From Sabellastarte sp. h YS-2021 (Eukaryota > Annelida > Polychaeta > Sabellida > Sabellidae), in the NCBI GenBank assembly GCA_964017235.1, contig OZ024931.1, forward strand, positions 136,774,033 through 136,838,032: a stretch of DNA of 64,000 nucleotides, written 5' to 3'. The notes beneath the pieces were generated by a model that saw only the letters and a program-made list of their open reading frames with translations, was not told the DNA's origin and did no database searches. Positions 11,190 to 21,920 of the stretch are shown in pieces. The stretch's first letter is position 1, and each line of letters starts with the position of its first letter. Both the position numbers and the translations under genes were made by a program.

Positions 11190-12520
11190 CTAAATCATCA
11201 GAGGCTTTATTAGTTGACACATGTTTACTTTGGTATTGTTTTTGACATGCAGCACTGTTGGAGAGACTACTCTGTTAGATTCAACAGCATTATTTTCATG
11301 AAAATTCGAATTAACGACGTCGTCAAATTGTAAGACTTGAAATCTATTGTGGCATCTTATGCCACCATTGTTTTCACTTATATTGTGTCTGAGTGGCAGT
11401 TTCTTGTTGGAAGTATTTGTGATACTATTGCAATTGTGACCTTTGCAAGCTTGATTGTTTGCCATATTGTGATCACAAGGCCTGTCATTTTTATGGCTAA
11501 CTTTAAACACTGAGCAAATGAGAGATTTTTGAACTTGTAATAGTCTAACCTTCAATTAGTGCTCTGACCATTATTTGTTATATATAGTTATGTATAGTTC
11601 CAGTACTATACTGAGCATTTTTTGCTGAATTTGCAAGAATGTTAGAAGCAATGGTAGGAGTACTTTTTATTTTGGGGCAGTGCCTTACTCGTTTTTTTTG
11701 GGTCCTGTTTGTGCCTGTTGTGACAGTCTTTGAGTGGCTGTGAGAAGCACTCACCTATACTGTGACAATGTGAGCAGATGTGGCAGTACAATTGACCATC
11801 AGTTGTGTGGTCAGATTTGTGAGCGCACTTGCTTGTCTGAAAGTATTTACAAGGAGCTACATTTATTCACCATTAGGTTTGTTAGTTTGATCATTTACAA
11901 AGTTACCATTTACTATTTTTTTAAGCACGAGCTCGCCTATGTCGATCTAGCTTGTCAGACATGAGCCAATTAACTTAACCCTGCTCCATTATACAGAGGA
12001 TCAATGCATGGGCACCTTAGGCTTATGCCCACCAAAAGTCTTGGGCATCCCCCATTATCTCTGTCAATTACTCTAACATTGCATTTTTGACCTTAACATC
12101 CCTTTCTTCTCCTATTATTTAAACAAAACCTTGCCATCCATTGAAATGTAAAGAAACTATCATAAGCTATTCTAGATTTTGAGGTGCCAGCTCAAACATA
12201 ATTTTGTGGCCTGGATACTTGACATCTTACTTGAATTTGTTCATTGCCACCTCTTTTAGACCTGAACACACATTGTTTATCCAGATCTTGAGAAAGAGAA
12301 ATGCTAACTTTGGGCATGCTGAGGACGTCGTCGGTCACCCCAGGTCGAATCTGCGACTGCCAATCCTCTGTTCTATTGCTGTTAATCTATAACTGACAGC
12401 ATTTAATGTGTTAAGGATCTCTGAGTTAGTGTTTTCACTGGAATTTTGAGTACTTTAGGCGCCAGAAGAAGAACTTTCAGTACTTGCTCTGTTTTAGAAC
12501 GGACATTTAACCCCTACTGA
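11190..12520 (-). pseudogene. Gag of DIRS-like relic 1
   Basis: Pieces in several frames follow the Gag of the 27,139-28,273 element. A polar stretch with ILNTLNAVSYRLTAIEQRI (about 12,350-12,450) matches its coiled region. A KRGGN/QNYV segment (about 12,190-12,270) matches its RGGPVEVLV/EFVL segment. An IMGDAQDF/ALILCIMEQG segment (about 11,990-12,100) matches ALMEDANDF/AVLLCRMEQG. HICSHCHSIGECFSQPLKDC (11,722-11,781) matches its CCHC-type finger. A C-terminal stretch with NRFQVLQFDD (about 11,320-11,350) matches NNRFNVLQQLD. The gene is heavily decayed, with stops and frameshifts throughout. Confidence 0.7.
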
Positions 12521-12939
12521 CCTTTAATTCTGTCCTCCACATGCGGAGCAGTGAAAAACCTTAGGCATTTTAACAATCAATGAACTATTGAAAGTGTAAT
12601 CAATACATAAGGAGCTGATGGGTATAAAATGCTAAAAGTACAAATAGAACTAGTTTATATAACACATGATAAAACAAATAAATGAAACCCGCCAACTGAC
12701 TTGTATGCTTGGATTAAAATTTAAAATCTTAGAATCATAAACAGTATCAAAAATTTACTTTACAACCAGAATTAAGACCCTAAAGTTACTTTAAATCATT
12801 TATCATACGTTGTAATCTAGTTACACTAATAACTGTTAATAACAAATCCACAAGTTAACTATAAAATAAGAAAAGTCAATACTGTCCTAGATAATTGTAA
12901 AAAATAACTCCTATTTTTGAAAAGCTGCCAGATTCCAAA

Positions 12940-13095
12940 TTATGCAGTCTGCAAACAAACTTGCCTTATATAGTCAGAGATTTCATCAGCAGACAAGCCA
13001 TGGGTCATAAATGAGTAGTAAAGGGGATACCATGGCATTATTTTGGGCAACCCCTTGCTATAGGGGTCTTTGCCATCTCTTCCTCTTCTTTTTCT
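12940..13095 (-). other. Exon-like segment (unrecognised protein)
   Basis: On the minus strand a T-rich stretch ending GGTGTTTCAG (cag at 13,096-13,098) is followed by 51 open codons to TAA at 12,940-12,942. The encoded peptide includes GLPKIMPWYPLYYSFMTHGL and SADEISDYIRQ. Its composition and length look like real coding sequence. An alternative 3' boundary is AAG|GCAAGT at 12,965/12,964, a GC-type splice donor, which would make an internal exon of 131 bp. It does not resemble the nearby DIRS relic. Both the gene and the product are unknown. Confidence 0.45.
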
Positions 13096-13809
13096 CTGAA
13101 ACACCATAGCAAATACATAGAAGTTAAAACATATTTATACACTAAAACACCTGCACACAATATAATATTTTTTATACTACATATCTACAGCCTATATATT
13201 TTTGTGAAATATAGACAAGCTTTTATACTTAAATTACTATAAATTAATCCAATTTATTTTGAATGAAAAAAATTACAATTCAATGTTTATATATATTCAA
13301 ACAACAGAATAATAAATATATATCTTACACATTTCTAACATTAACCAAAATATATTTCCAACAAATTGCTCCAAATGACCTTCGTTTTCCACCCTTTTAA
13401 GTACTTCTTGTGCATGTTATTTATTTGTCCTGCCTTCCTCAGCCAGATCAAAATCAAATCACCCAAGTCTCATAATGTATGTCATTCTTTCTTCCCAAAT
13501 CCTTAGATATCTTTTTATCAGTCTTTGCCTAACCACTATAATCCTCCAAAACACTAAAAATTATCCCACCTACAGCCAAAACCGCCATGTAATGCCAAAT
13601 ATTCTTTTCTTTACCCATTTCTGTACACTTTTGAATGTCACCCCTTTGGATATTAACCCATTCACATCACCACTACTTCTACAGCCCAATTACCTTCACA
13701 AAGCACAAACTGTTACAGTCCAAAACATTACTTTCTACAAAGGTCACTCTTTCTAATTTGTCACAAGTTTCAGTTATCCATTCTAATCCTGCCATACTAT
13801 TTTTCAGTT
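13096..13809. other. No gene seen between exon-like segment and MITE
   Basis: AT-rich sequence. The open frames on plus (13,475-13,838) are composed of low-complexity codons and lack splice or family support. Confidence 0.45.
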
Positions 13810-14315
13810 CTACAATAAAATATACTTCCTGCTTATAGACAGACTAGGTTCACTAGAATGTTGCTACCTGATATAATTTACTCCTTTAAAAATGCCTAAC
13901 AAAAGGCCAGGCAAGGGGTCACACATACTCACCACTCATGGAAAATATGATGACACAAAGTTTATAAATAAATGTTTATTATAAGAATTAATCTTTAAGA
14001 TTAAGATTAATTAACTAAATAAATTTATTTTTACAAATAATTGTATAAATTGTAAAAATAATTTAATACAGTACGCAGTACATATACAGATACAAAAAAC
14101 CTGTACCACCAACTGGTACAGAACCAGTTCATCTATGAAACCCAAATAGTACTTCAGGGACTCCGAACCAGGATAATTCAATGCCTCTGATGAGACTTTT
14201 CAAAAATTCATTATATAGAAAGTCGAAATATAATCACCCATCAGTGAATTTTATCAGGCAACAAAATTTTATTGAACCTAGTCAGTCTATAAGCAGGAAG
14301 TATATTTTACTGTAG
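13810..14315. mobile_element. MITE with terminal inverted repeats of about 70 bp
   Basis: The left end from 13,810 (CTACAATAAAATATACTTCC, then CTGCTTATAGACAGACTAGG) reappears in reverse complement at the right end up to 14,315 (CTACAGTAAAATATACTTCC on the minus strand). The match continues with GTTGCTACCTGATA/GTTGCCTGATAAAA. The interior of about 370 bp is AT-rich and non-coding. A non-autonomous DNA transposon is the best reading. The target duplication is not resolved. Confidence 0.75.
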
Positions 14316-14437
14316 TTTTTACTATGAAAGCTCATTTAACAACTGCTAGTCAGACTGATTTTTGTAATGCCATGTATCGAGATGGCATCATCTCTGAAGT
14401 GGTTGTGGCACACTCACCCCAAATCAAATACATGTAT

Positions 14438-14450
14438 TATTATGTAGATC
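14438..14450 (+). repeat. SINE target-site duplication, left copy
   Basis: TATTATGTAGATC here is identical to 14,681-14,693, flanking the SINE. Confidence 0.9.
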
Positions 14451-14680
14451 GGGGCCATGGTGGCAGAGTGGTAAGACTCTTGCCTCCCACCTCTGAGGCC
14501 CGTGGTTCGATCCCCGTCATGGCCTCAAGTGGGAAAGCTGGTAGTTGCTTGCCGTTGGTCGGCAGTTTACAGTACACAACCCTAGCGAACTCTATGTACT
14601 GGTTTCCTCTGCCCTTCCAACTACCCGTCATGATATGACCTGTACAGTGTTAAAAGCGACGTAAAACCAAAATAAATAAA
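14451..14680 (+). mobile_element. tRNA-derived SINE with intact target duplication
   Basis: The head carries a pol III A box (TGGCAGAGTGG, 14,461-14,471) and a B box (GGTTCGATCCC, 14,504-14,514). It is followed by a body of about 150 bp and the tail GTAAAACCAAAATAAATAAA. Two more copies lie on the minus strand at 33,657-33,877 and 31,361-31,570. The architecture (tRNA head, conserved body, short A-rich tandem tail) is that of invertebrate tRNA-SINEs. Resemblance to the bivalve V-domain SINEs is possible but not verified. The perfect 13-bp duplication indicates LINE-mediated insertion that is not old. Confidence 0.9.
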
Positions 14681-14693
14681 TATTATGTAGATC
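14681..14693 (+). repeat. SINE target-site duplication, right copy
   Basis: TATTATGTAGATC, identical to the left copy at 14,438-14,450. Confidence 0.9.
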
Positions 14694-14763
14694 TGTAAAG
14701 ATATAATTATAATAAAAATCTTATTATTCCAAGATATACCATATATTCTATACTTATCTTCAG

Positions 14764-14963
14764 GGATGATGGTGGGGACATTAGAAAGCACATCCGAGAG
14801 GCAGTCTATAGAGCAACCGTTTCCAGACAGACCAGCAGCAAGACAGGATAGCCCATCAGCCGGACAGGATAGACCAGAAGCTAGACATGATAGGCCACCA
14901 GTAGAAAAGTACAATCTACGCCAGACAAAACAAAGACAACATGACTACCATTATCCTAACTAG
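14764..14963 (+). other. Putative terminal exon
   Basis: A pyrimidine-rich CTTATCTTCAG (cag at 14,761-14,763) precedes two overlapping open frames. The frame in phase with the segment at 14,354-14,694 encodes DDGGDIRKHIREAVYRATV and stops at 14,849-14,851. The other, starting at ATG 14,766, runs to TAG at 14,961-14,963. It encodes repeated D-R-P-x-A-R units and ends with a VEKYNLRQTKQ motif, a style also seen at the C-termini of some LTR-retrotransposon polyproteins. The plausible alternatives are a host last exon or a decayed retroelement tail. Confidence 0.3.
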
Positions 14964-16653
14964 CACACTGCTTATTTGTTCAAATTTATTTATAGACCCC
15001 ATTGTCAATATACTAACAGGGCATTGTAGATTTGTTAAACTTTTTTTAATGGAATAGTATCAATATATTATGTAAGACAATGTACATATATTTTTAATTA
15101 TTATCTCTATTGTCCATACTAGATTCATTGAAGGACACTCAATAGGATATATTTAAACGTTCCATCTAACTCTTAGTGGTATTAATTTTCACCAAATTCT
15201 TCTATAGATAATATCCCAGTACTAATATATTATTTAACTCTTTTATTTTTTATAACTTCATTGTGTCTTAGAAGGCAATAAAGCTCAAGAATATCTACAT
15301 TCAACTCATTAACCCTATTCATACTTTGTGGGCTGTTTTGTGACCCCACACACAAAAACTGCTTGATAAAATTTTAATATGTTCATTTTTCTTTATGATA
15401 TTTCATGAATTTGTTACTCTTTTACCAATATTTCACAAACCAAGACAAACAAATTCATGTATGAGATGTGCACAAAAGAATATGGTAACTGAAATAGAGC
15501 ATTTTGTACAAAGTTTTGTCTAATAAAATATGGAGGAAATTTATTTTTGTCTTGCCAAATTGAAATGTGGTTGAAATACAAATAATAGCTAGCAATGTAG
15601 AAGGTAGGAAGGATTTAAAGTAAACGTGGGCTGGGGGTATGAAGGACAAATGGATGTGAATGGGGAAAAAGGATTTGCAAGTGCCATGGCAATTTAACCT
15701 TAACATTCCTGTGCCCTATTAAAAGCAGTTAGAAAGGGTAATACCATGCAGTTAAGCTTTATTATTTGGAGTTTTACTGCTATAGAATGGAAAGGAAGTG
15801 AAAACAGTCACATTGACATTATCCTCCACTACTTTGGCAATACCTCAAATGATACACAGATAAAGGAATCCTGAGCTAAAGGCTCAAGTAAAAAAGGCTA
15901 TAAAGATAGTACAGAAAAGATATTCTAGGTTACTACTTGCCTGCATGTGTGTGGATGCAGGCAAGAGAAATGTCATGGCAGACATTCCCAAGAGCTATCA
16001 TTTAATCTTTTGTGAATCTATCAGAGTAGTCAGCTGTTGATGTTCAACTGCAGCAATCCACAATGCCCTGAACAAATTATTCCAGTGTAGTTCTTTATAA
16101 TGTCTAAATTGACAATGAGTTCTCCATAATGTGCAAAATGATACATTCAACAAATGAGTTTTCAAAAGTAAATAAAGAATTTTGATGTGTTACTAAGATA
16201 ACAACTGGTCTTAGCATGGTTATATTTCCATATCTACTGTATTGCAGTAAAGTAAATGATTTTTCTTAACACAGTTATTTTGATTTACCAGCCAGCATAT
16301 AAAAACATGCAATTAATGTAAAGAAACCTTTGTCACTTCTGTAACCTCAAGAACATATAAATTATCCACTAAGTAAATGCATACATAATTTCCAACATGG
16401 ATTTTCAATCTTCATACACATTAAATTAATATTCTGATAATTGATTATTAATAACTGATTAATACATGTAAAAAGTCTTATTTTACATTGGCTAACTTTA
16501 ATACTGTTAACAAAATAAATGTATTACTCAAGAATTTAATTTTTATTGGCGTATCCTAAAAATATACATGAGGTCACTTATGACCAGACACGGTATTGAA
16601 AGGGGTTAACTTGTCTATCTTACCTGTTGGTATGAATAGGGTAAGCTTACTAT
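14964..16653. other. No gene seen
   Basis: AT-rich. The open frame at 15,455-15,706 (minus) has no splice or family support. Confidence 0.45.
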
Positions 16654-16880
16654 GGGTTTATGACTTATTCGGTCACCTGTATTGTTATAGATTGTTTCAT
16701 TGCAATGATTTTGAGTTTGGGTTTATGGCTCAGTCAGTCACACTTGTATTGTTACAGACTGTTTCATTACAGGGATTTTGACTTTGGGTTTATGACTCAT
16801 TCGGTCACACCCATATTGTTGCAGGTTGTTTCATTGCAGACATTTGGACTCTGATTTATTACTCATTTGGTCATATTTTT
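16654..16880 (+). repeat. Tandem repeat, period about 66 bp
   Basis: Units start near 16,654, 16,719, 16,786 and 16,852. Each has GGGTTTATGACTCATTCGGT-like starts and TATTGTTACAGACTGTTTCA-like middles. There are three and a half units, and the last is the most diverged. The open frames inside follow the repeat and are not genes. Confidence 0.85.
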
Positions 16881-17038
16881 GTGGAGAAAAAACAGCTATT
16901 AACTTTCCACAAAGTGGAAATTTCCAGAAACCACCATAAAGTGGTTAATTGTTATGGCTTCCATAATTCAGAATCGAAAATATTTTTTTCCATTCCTTAA
17001 CCTAATCTATATACCACACTTAATCCAAAAATACTTAC

Positions 17039-17171
17039 AAGCAGCAATCTTTTTACAGGCTCATCCATTAGTCTGTAGGCCTTCAAGAAAGCCTCCTCTA
17101 AACTTTCCGCAACATTGTCCCATTTTTTTGTATCCAGGCTCCTTAGCTCCTTGGTGAGAAGCTCTCCATTT
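17039..17171 (-). other. Internal exon with consensus splice sites (unrecognised gene)
   Basis: On the minus strand a strong polypyrimidine tract ending TTTTTTTTCAG (cag at 17,172-17,174) is followed by 133 bp, and then by the near-perfect donor GTAAGTATT starting at 17,038. One frame is open through the exon (one base plus 44 codons). It encodes a charged, helix-prone peptide including WDNVAESLEEAFLKAYRLMD. Start phase 2 and end phase 0 make it a well-formed internal exon. The family is not recognised. The EEAFLKAY pattern is of a kind seen in several enzyme helices and is not diagnostic. Exon-like segments on the same strand lie at 22,902-23,001 and 12,940-13,095, but membership of one gene is unproven. 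Confidence 0.6.
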
Positions 17172-18780
17172 CTGAAAAAAAAGAAATAACCCAAATTGTA
17201 TCTCACATATTTGGCAAGTAAAATTTGTACAAATCAACTTTTGCTGATGTAATATATTCCCTAGGAAAACTTAGGAAAACTGGTGATGGTGATGTACTAG
17301 TGATGTATTTTGATTAGTATCTATCTTTCCAATATCTTGGTAATACACCCAGCACCAAGTTTGCACCACTATTTATACCCATAAACCATCAGAAAAGGGA
17401 AAGCATACTGCAATACAACTCTATGATTTAAATTATCACTGATGCACCCAATAGCATAACTTATAAGGAATCAAAAGAAGGGATTGAGCAGAGAGGCACT
17501 GATTTTCCTGGTGGAAAACTATATGCTTAATTAACACATAATTGAAATGGCAGTTGCATGAGAATGAAAATCCCATAGCTTTACCTAATCCTTTCTCACT
17601 TCAGAAACACATTTAACCACTCAATATGTATCCGCTCGATTAACTTCTTATACTGAACCAGCAACAGTTAGCATGTAAGTGATTATAGGCTCCATTAACT
17701 ACTAATGCTGATAAGCAACTGATAGAATGTTAATATTAATGTGCTCTATTAACTACTTGCTGGATCAACAATTGTAATATTTGTTACTGTAAAAAATTTG
17801 CTGCTATTTAAATTCAAATGACTGTACTCTTGTCCTGAAATCCTTTTGGTAATGCTATAAATCCAGCATTTTAATTGTTGAATTTAAATGTACAACACTT
17901 TAGTCCCCAAAGAATGCTATAAAACCAGAATTTAGCTCTTAAAAAACCTTTAAAGGCATCTTTATTACATTACTCATTGACCTACAGTTTGGATGCCTTA
18001 GATAATAGTAGATATTGCATTAATATAAATAAAAATGAAATTCAGAAGTTTCACTAACTTATTTAATTTGCGATAAACTTTCACAAAAAAAACAATACCT
18101 CACATTCAAATGTTACCACCTACTTTCCACCTAAAATCATCTTAAAATTATGTTGCACCTCAGAGACCCCTTGCAAATTGGAGATTAAAGCATAATAAGA
18201 GTCCAATTAGATTAAACTAAAATTATTCATTTGCAAATAACTGCATGTTTAGAATTTTTTTTAATTTGATTTTTTTTTCTTTAAGAAGTACAAATATTGC
18301 ATACATATGATTGATAAGAGAGAACTTTTAAGACATAAACATTACTACAAATACATATACCTTAAAGTAGTAGCCGACACATATTTATATTTACTACCAA
18401 TGATGATTCACACCAGAGGCAGTTAGTGTTTAGCTTTTTTAGCTTCATTTTTCAATATTAAGACAGTTTTAGATATTTGCAAGGAATATTAAAAAAGATC
18501 TGTCATATTTGGATAGGATGAAATGGAAATAAATCAGTCTATTACTATATATTAATAAAAAGGTTTCCAAAGTGGCTCCATTTTTGTCACATAAGTCTTT
18601 GCATCCATTTAGTTCAGATATAAACTTGTGTTTATTATATATATGTTTAATTTGTTTTTCCAGATGGAATATATTTAGATAAAATTTCTTTTTCGAGCAC
18701 CGATGAATATAAAACCACCATAAGGATATAATTTATGGCCCAGAAATTGTCTATCCAAGTATTTTAGTTGTATCATTTAA
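17172..18780. other. Intron-like AT-rich interval
   Basis: Nothing supportable as a gene. A small dispersed repeat lies at 18,154-18,216. Confidence 0.45.
18154..18216 (+). repeat. Dispersed short repeat, copy 2
   Basis: Matches 7,838-7,898 in the GGAGATTAAAGC and AAGAGTCCAATTAGATTAA parts. More diverged than the other copies. Confidence 0.5.
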
Positions 18781-19391
18781 TTCTAAATAAATACCAGTTC
18801 AATTGGTGATCCAATGTTTTACATTATTCCATAGTTCTACTGCTTTATCACATTGAGAAAATAAATGACGTATAGTTGCTGGATAGCTATTACATAATTG
18901 ACATGTGTTGTAGTTTTGTATTTTAACCTTGTTCAAGTAATAGTTAGTGTCCAAAATATTGTTAATGATTTTACACTGAAACCAGATGCATTTGTTATCT
19001 TGATTGATTTAAAGCAAATTTTGTAAACAACTGACCAAAATTGTTGTTCAGTATTAAATTTTCCGATTTTGTTCAGGCTGTGGTTTTTTTCTACATCTTT
19101 CATAAGTGCTTTACAAAAGTTTTGGCAACCTATTGGTGATATCACGGGCCCTCATTATTCCCTTTTAAGACCAATTTGGAAAGAACAGGACTTCTTTTGT
19201 AATCTTTGAATTGTACCAAAGACAGGTATTCATTATGTCAGCATTGGTACAACGTTTTTTGTTTTACACACAGTGATTGTCAATATTTTATTACATCAAT
19301 CCAAAAGGTGTTGGACATTAAGATTGCTCACCATTGGTTCTCAAGAAAAAATCTATCAGTATTACCATACACTTTTTTTCAGTAGGATTAA

Positions 19392-19772
19392 CTATAGGCA
19401 CTCTGCCTGAAAAAATCTCCTTACCCAACTTATTTTTAATGATTTGATGAATTCATCCACATTTACCATTTTTAAACCACCTTTAAAATAGTCTGAAAAA
19501 ATTGTGTCTCTTTTAATCTTATCTGCATTGTTATTCCAGAGAAACTGAAGAAACCTAGTGTTCAACTTGCAAATAAAGTTTTCTGGAATAGGAAATAATA
19601 AAAAAATATGAATAAATTTGGATAGTATCAAAGACATCCAAACAGTTATCTTTCTCATAATGGTGAGTTTTCTTTGTTTCCATTTTCTAAGCTGAATTTC
19701 AGCTTTATCCATAGCATTATTTAAATTGTTTGCAGGCATTTTAACCAAGTCTACATTAAAATTAATCCCCAA
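19392..19772 (-). pseudogene. LINE RT thumb/C-terminal fragment
   Basis: A 126-codon minus frame includes LRKWKQRKLTIMRKITVWMS and an FLQFLWNNN block. This matches the order seen after the RT core in L1/Tx1-type LINEs (W-x-x-R-x-L-T/S-x-x-G-K-like and F-x-F-L-W). It is a degenerate continuation of the fragment above, in the expected orientation and distance. Confidence 0.65.
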
Positions 19773-20111
19773 TAATATAAATTCAGATTTACCCCAATCA
19801 AGATTTACAGAAACTTTTAATTTATCTTTTGAATGTTTCTTCCTTCCTATCTATATGACCTTTGTCTTTTCTTTATTCATCTTAAGCCCTGAAAAATTGC
19901 CATAAAACTCCAAAGTATTGAGAGCAGCCTGAAAGGAGCATTGTGTTCCATCTAATAGAAGGGTTTTGTCATTTGCAAACTGTGTCAATTTAAATTCGTG
20001 AGAGAATAGCCTTATTCCTACAATATCTTAATTTAGTAGAAGTAACAGTGTTAGAATTTCTGCACCAAATAAAAACAGATATGGAGAGAGGGGATCACAA
20101 TGCTTGCATCT

Positions 20112-20657
20112 TTATTCAATATGGATTGTATTGGAAAGATAACCACATTGCACAGCATGGGTTTCAGTATCATTATTGAATAGTTTGATCCATTTAATAA
20201 AATTATTGCTAAAGGCATAAAATTTTAATGCTTTATATAAAAAATTCCATGAAATTGAGTCAAAAGCTTTTTGAAAATCTATTAAGATAAGAAGACCAGA
20301 TAAATTTTGATTGTCCATTGTTTGCATAATATCATAAGCCGGGTACAGTCGCTCATCTGTCTCTCTGCTATAAACCCTCTTTGAGTCCTTGAAGTTTCAT
20401 TAATTTAAAACTGATTTCACTCTCATTGCAATAACACCCAATGCAAGTTTATAAGTGGTACATAAAAGAGATATCGGTGTCCAATTTTTTAATTGAGTTT
20501 GATATTTATTTCCTTTTAGAATACATGTAATAATATTTTGTCGTAATGTAGTTGAAAGTTTACCTTTCTTAAAACAGCAGTTTATTGCATTGGTTATGTT
20601 ATATTTAAGCTTTCCCCCAAAATCTTTAAAAATTCTGATGTAATCCCATCCATTCAT
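20112..20657 (-). pseudogene. LINE reverse transcriptase fragment (Tx1/L1-like)
   Basis: Two minus-strand frames cover RT motifs 0-A. The first (20,400-20,657) has the basic GKLSTTLRQNIITCILKGN stretch and an NWTPISLLCTTYKLA block typical of the motif before the palm. The second (20,112-20,327) has the motif A Asp in IDFQKAFD. They are separated by a frameshift. The catalytic pair of motif C could not be located in any frame. Confidence 0.7.
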
Positions 20658-20904
20658 GGTGTTCTGTTATGTTTCATTGCTTTTAAACTTGTCCAAGTTC
20701 AGATGTTGTTATAAGGTCCCCAAATTCATAGTCCATAACATTTCTTACATTTACAGTTTTCAAGATGTCACAGTGTTCAGATGAGAAGTGGTGAAAGATA
20801 CACGATGTTTACTTTTCACTTTGTTAAATAAAGTTTAGCAACAGTAATATATATCTATTTTTGTACAAACAATAACGATCCATATTGTAATCACGTGTAC
20901 TTTG

Positions 20905-20962
20905 GGTAAATCATTAACACACACAACACACACTCACACTCACCCCAACACACAACATACCA
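20905..20962. repeat. CA-rich low-complexity tract
   Basis: Imperfect (ACAC)n with CACTCACACTCACCCC interruptions, overlapping the 3' side of the Harbinger relic. Confidence 0.8.
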
Positions 20963-20984
20963 ATGCAGCAATATTACACAAATA

Positions 20985-21580
20985 TTGATGCACAGGAACT
21001 TGTAATCTGCATCGACTAAAGTCAAAAGTACCAGGGAGAAGTAGCCCTTGTAGTTGAAATATTCACTGCCTGACTTCTTAGGCTTCTTGATAGCAATGTG
21101 TTTCCATCTAATGCACCGACTGCAGGGGGGACATTCCATCTGTTTCTAAATCTTTCTTCAATTTTCTTCCAGTCTTCAGGATCAGTGGGGCACACCAGAT
21201 ACTCTTTTTGAAATTCTTTCAAAATGGCTTGGCAGAACTGGTGGGCAAATTTGCAGATGGTCATTATTCCAACCCTCCAGTGGTATTGCAGTGAAGTGTA
21301 CCTTTCCAATGTGACTGACTTGCTGAGATGGGGGTGGGGGGGTGGGGTGAATCTTTCTTCAATCAAATAAAAAATGCTGGCTCTATCCTGGTGAAATTTC
21401 TGTAGCCTGGTATGTCAGTAGTGATTAACTGATCCAAGAGTGTTCTGTAGGAACCTCTCTCCTCTATCTGCAGTATCCAGGGCAGGACCCATGGATTCTG
21501 TGGCTTCCTTCTCCTTCTGGGTGGTGGGGGTGATGGTGATGCTGGCTGGGCAGGTGCTGGGTTTGGCTGTCATCTGTGTG
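20985..21580 (-). pseudogene. PIF/Harbinger transposase relic
   Basis: Minus-strand frames give an N-terminal block with WVLPWILQIEERGSYRTLL and NFTRIEPAFF (about 21,370-21,500). A block with LQYHWRVGIMTICKF and CPTDPEDWKKIEERFRNRWN follows (21,130-21,290), ending in VGALDG, the first catalytic Asp context. After a frameshift comes HIAIKKPKKSGSEYFNYKGY and LVDADYKF (20,985-21,110), the second Asp context. This is the HARBI1-like DDE nuclease. About 25-30 residues between the N-terminal and YTSLQYHW blocks are missing, and the region after YKF is scrambled. The third acidic residue is lost, so it is a dead copy. No partner Myb-like gene was seen. Confidence 0.85.
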
Positions 21581-21764
21581 TTGAAATCACAACATTTAAA
21601 ATAAATTTAACTCAATAAAAAACAAAAGGACCCTCAAGTGATTTATCAGTTGCTCTTGATGTGTTTCCTGTCATCTTTGAAGTGTGACATGAATGGTATA
21701 TCACAGGGGAGGGGGGTTTATATAGTGTGATATGGACCCGGATTCTGGATTCAGACTTTAGATA

Positions 21765-21920
21765 CTGACCCTCCAAAACAACCAGTACTGTCGGGAAGGG
21801 TCGTGAACATGTTCCCGGCTTGTCTGTTTGTCTTTACGGCTTGTCTGTTTGTTATCCGGCTTGTCTGTTAGGGGTTTAGGGCTTGTCATAGAAGTCATAG
21901 GGTCGGTTACATGGTCGGAA
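21765..21920 (+). repeat. Fragment related to the terminal palindrome element
   Basis: GACCCTCCAAAACAACCAGT, TCCCGGCTTGTCTG and three spaced CGGCTTGTCTGTTTGT-like units resemble the terminal-repeat part of the elements at 58,160-60,712 and 61,040-63,576. Order and spacing differ, so this is a diverged or partial relative. Confidence 0.45.

Larger units (their letters stand above)
9997..12560 (-). mobile_element. Decayed DIRS-like retrotransposon (relic 1)
   Basis: Read on the minus strand, fragments appear in the order Gag coiled region, Gag core, Gag zinc finger, RT and RNase H. Each is recognisable by alignment with the better preserved element at 23,539-28,285. Frameshifts and stops are frequent. 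The recombinase gene expected downstream (below 9,997) was not found, so the 3' end is probably lost. The family is a tyrosine-recombinase retrotransposon by homology of RT and Gag. The terminal repeats were not identified. Confidence 0.75.
14354..14694 (+). other. Exon-like segment interrupted by a SINE
   Basis: After a CTGCTAGTCAG acceptor (cag at 14,351-14,353), one frame is open and encodes TDFCNAMYRDGIISEVVVAH and then a tyrosine-rich IKYMYYYVD stretch. A SINE (14,451-14,680) with a 13-bp target duplication interrupts it just before a candidate donor ATCT|GTAAAG at 14,694/14,695. Removing the SINE leaves the frame in a phase compatible with the exon-like segment at 14,764. The peptide faintly recalls Tudor-like beta barrels, but that is only an impression. 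It could also be a decayed retroelement piece. Confidence 0.35.
18780..20700 (-). mobile_element. Tx1/L1-like LINE relic
   Basis: Read on minus, the order is an RT N-terminal piece (20,400-20,657, with RQNIITCILKGN and NWTPISLL), the palm motif LIDFQKAFDSISWNFL (20,112-20,327), a region of about 300 bp with no long frame where the DD motif should be, a thumb and connection piece (19,392-19,772) and a C-terminal CxxC-H-C segment CQLCNSYPATIRHLFSQC near 18,850-18,910. The QKAFDSISW palm and the LINE-type C-terminal zinc knuckle favour the L1/Tx1 clade. Multiple frameshifts and stops show a dead copy. No endonuclease domain was recognised. Confidence 0.75.

Noticed and set aside
14440-14638. Open frames across the SINE on both strands
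   Set aside because: They translate the tRNA-derived SINE and have no coding history.
17605-17675. Small plus-strand exon between a TTTCTCACTTCAG acceptor and a GTAAGTG donor
   Set aside because: Only about 70 bp are open in one frame and the composition is not protein-like. It is in the likely intron of a minus-strand segment, so probably chance.
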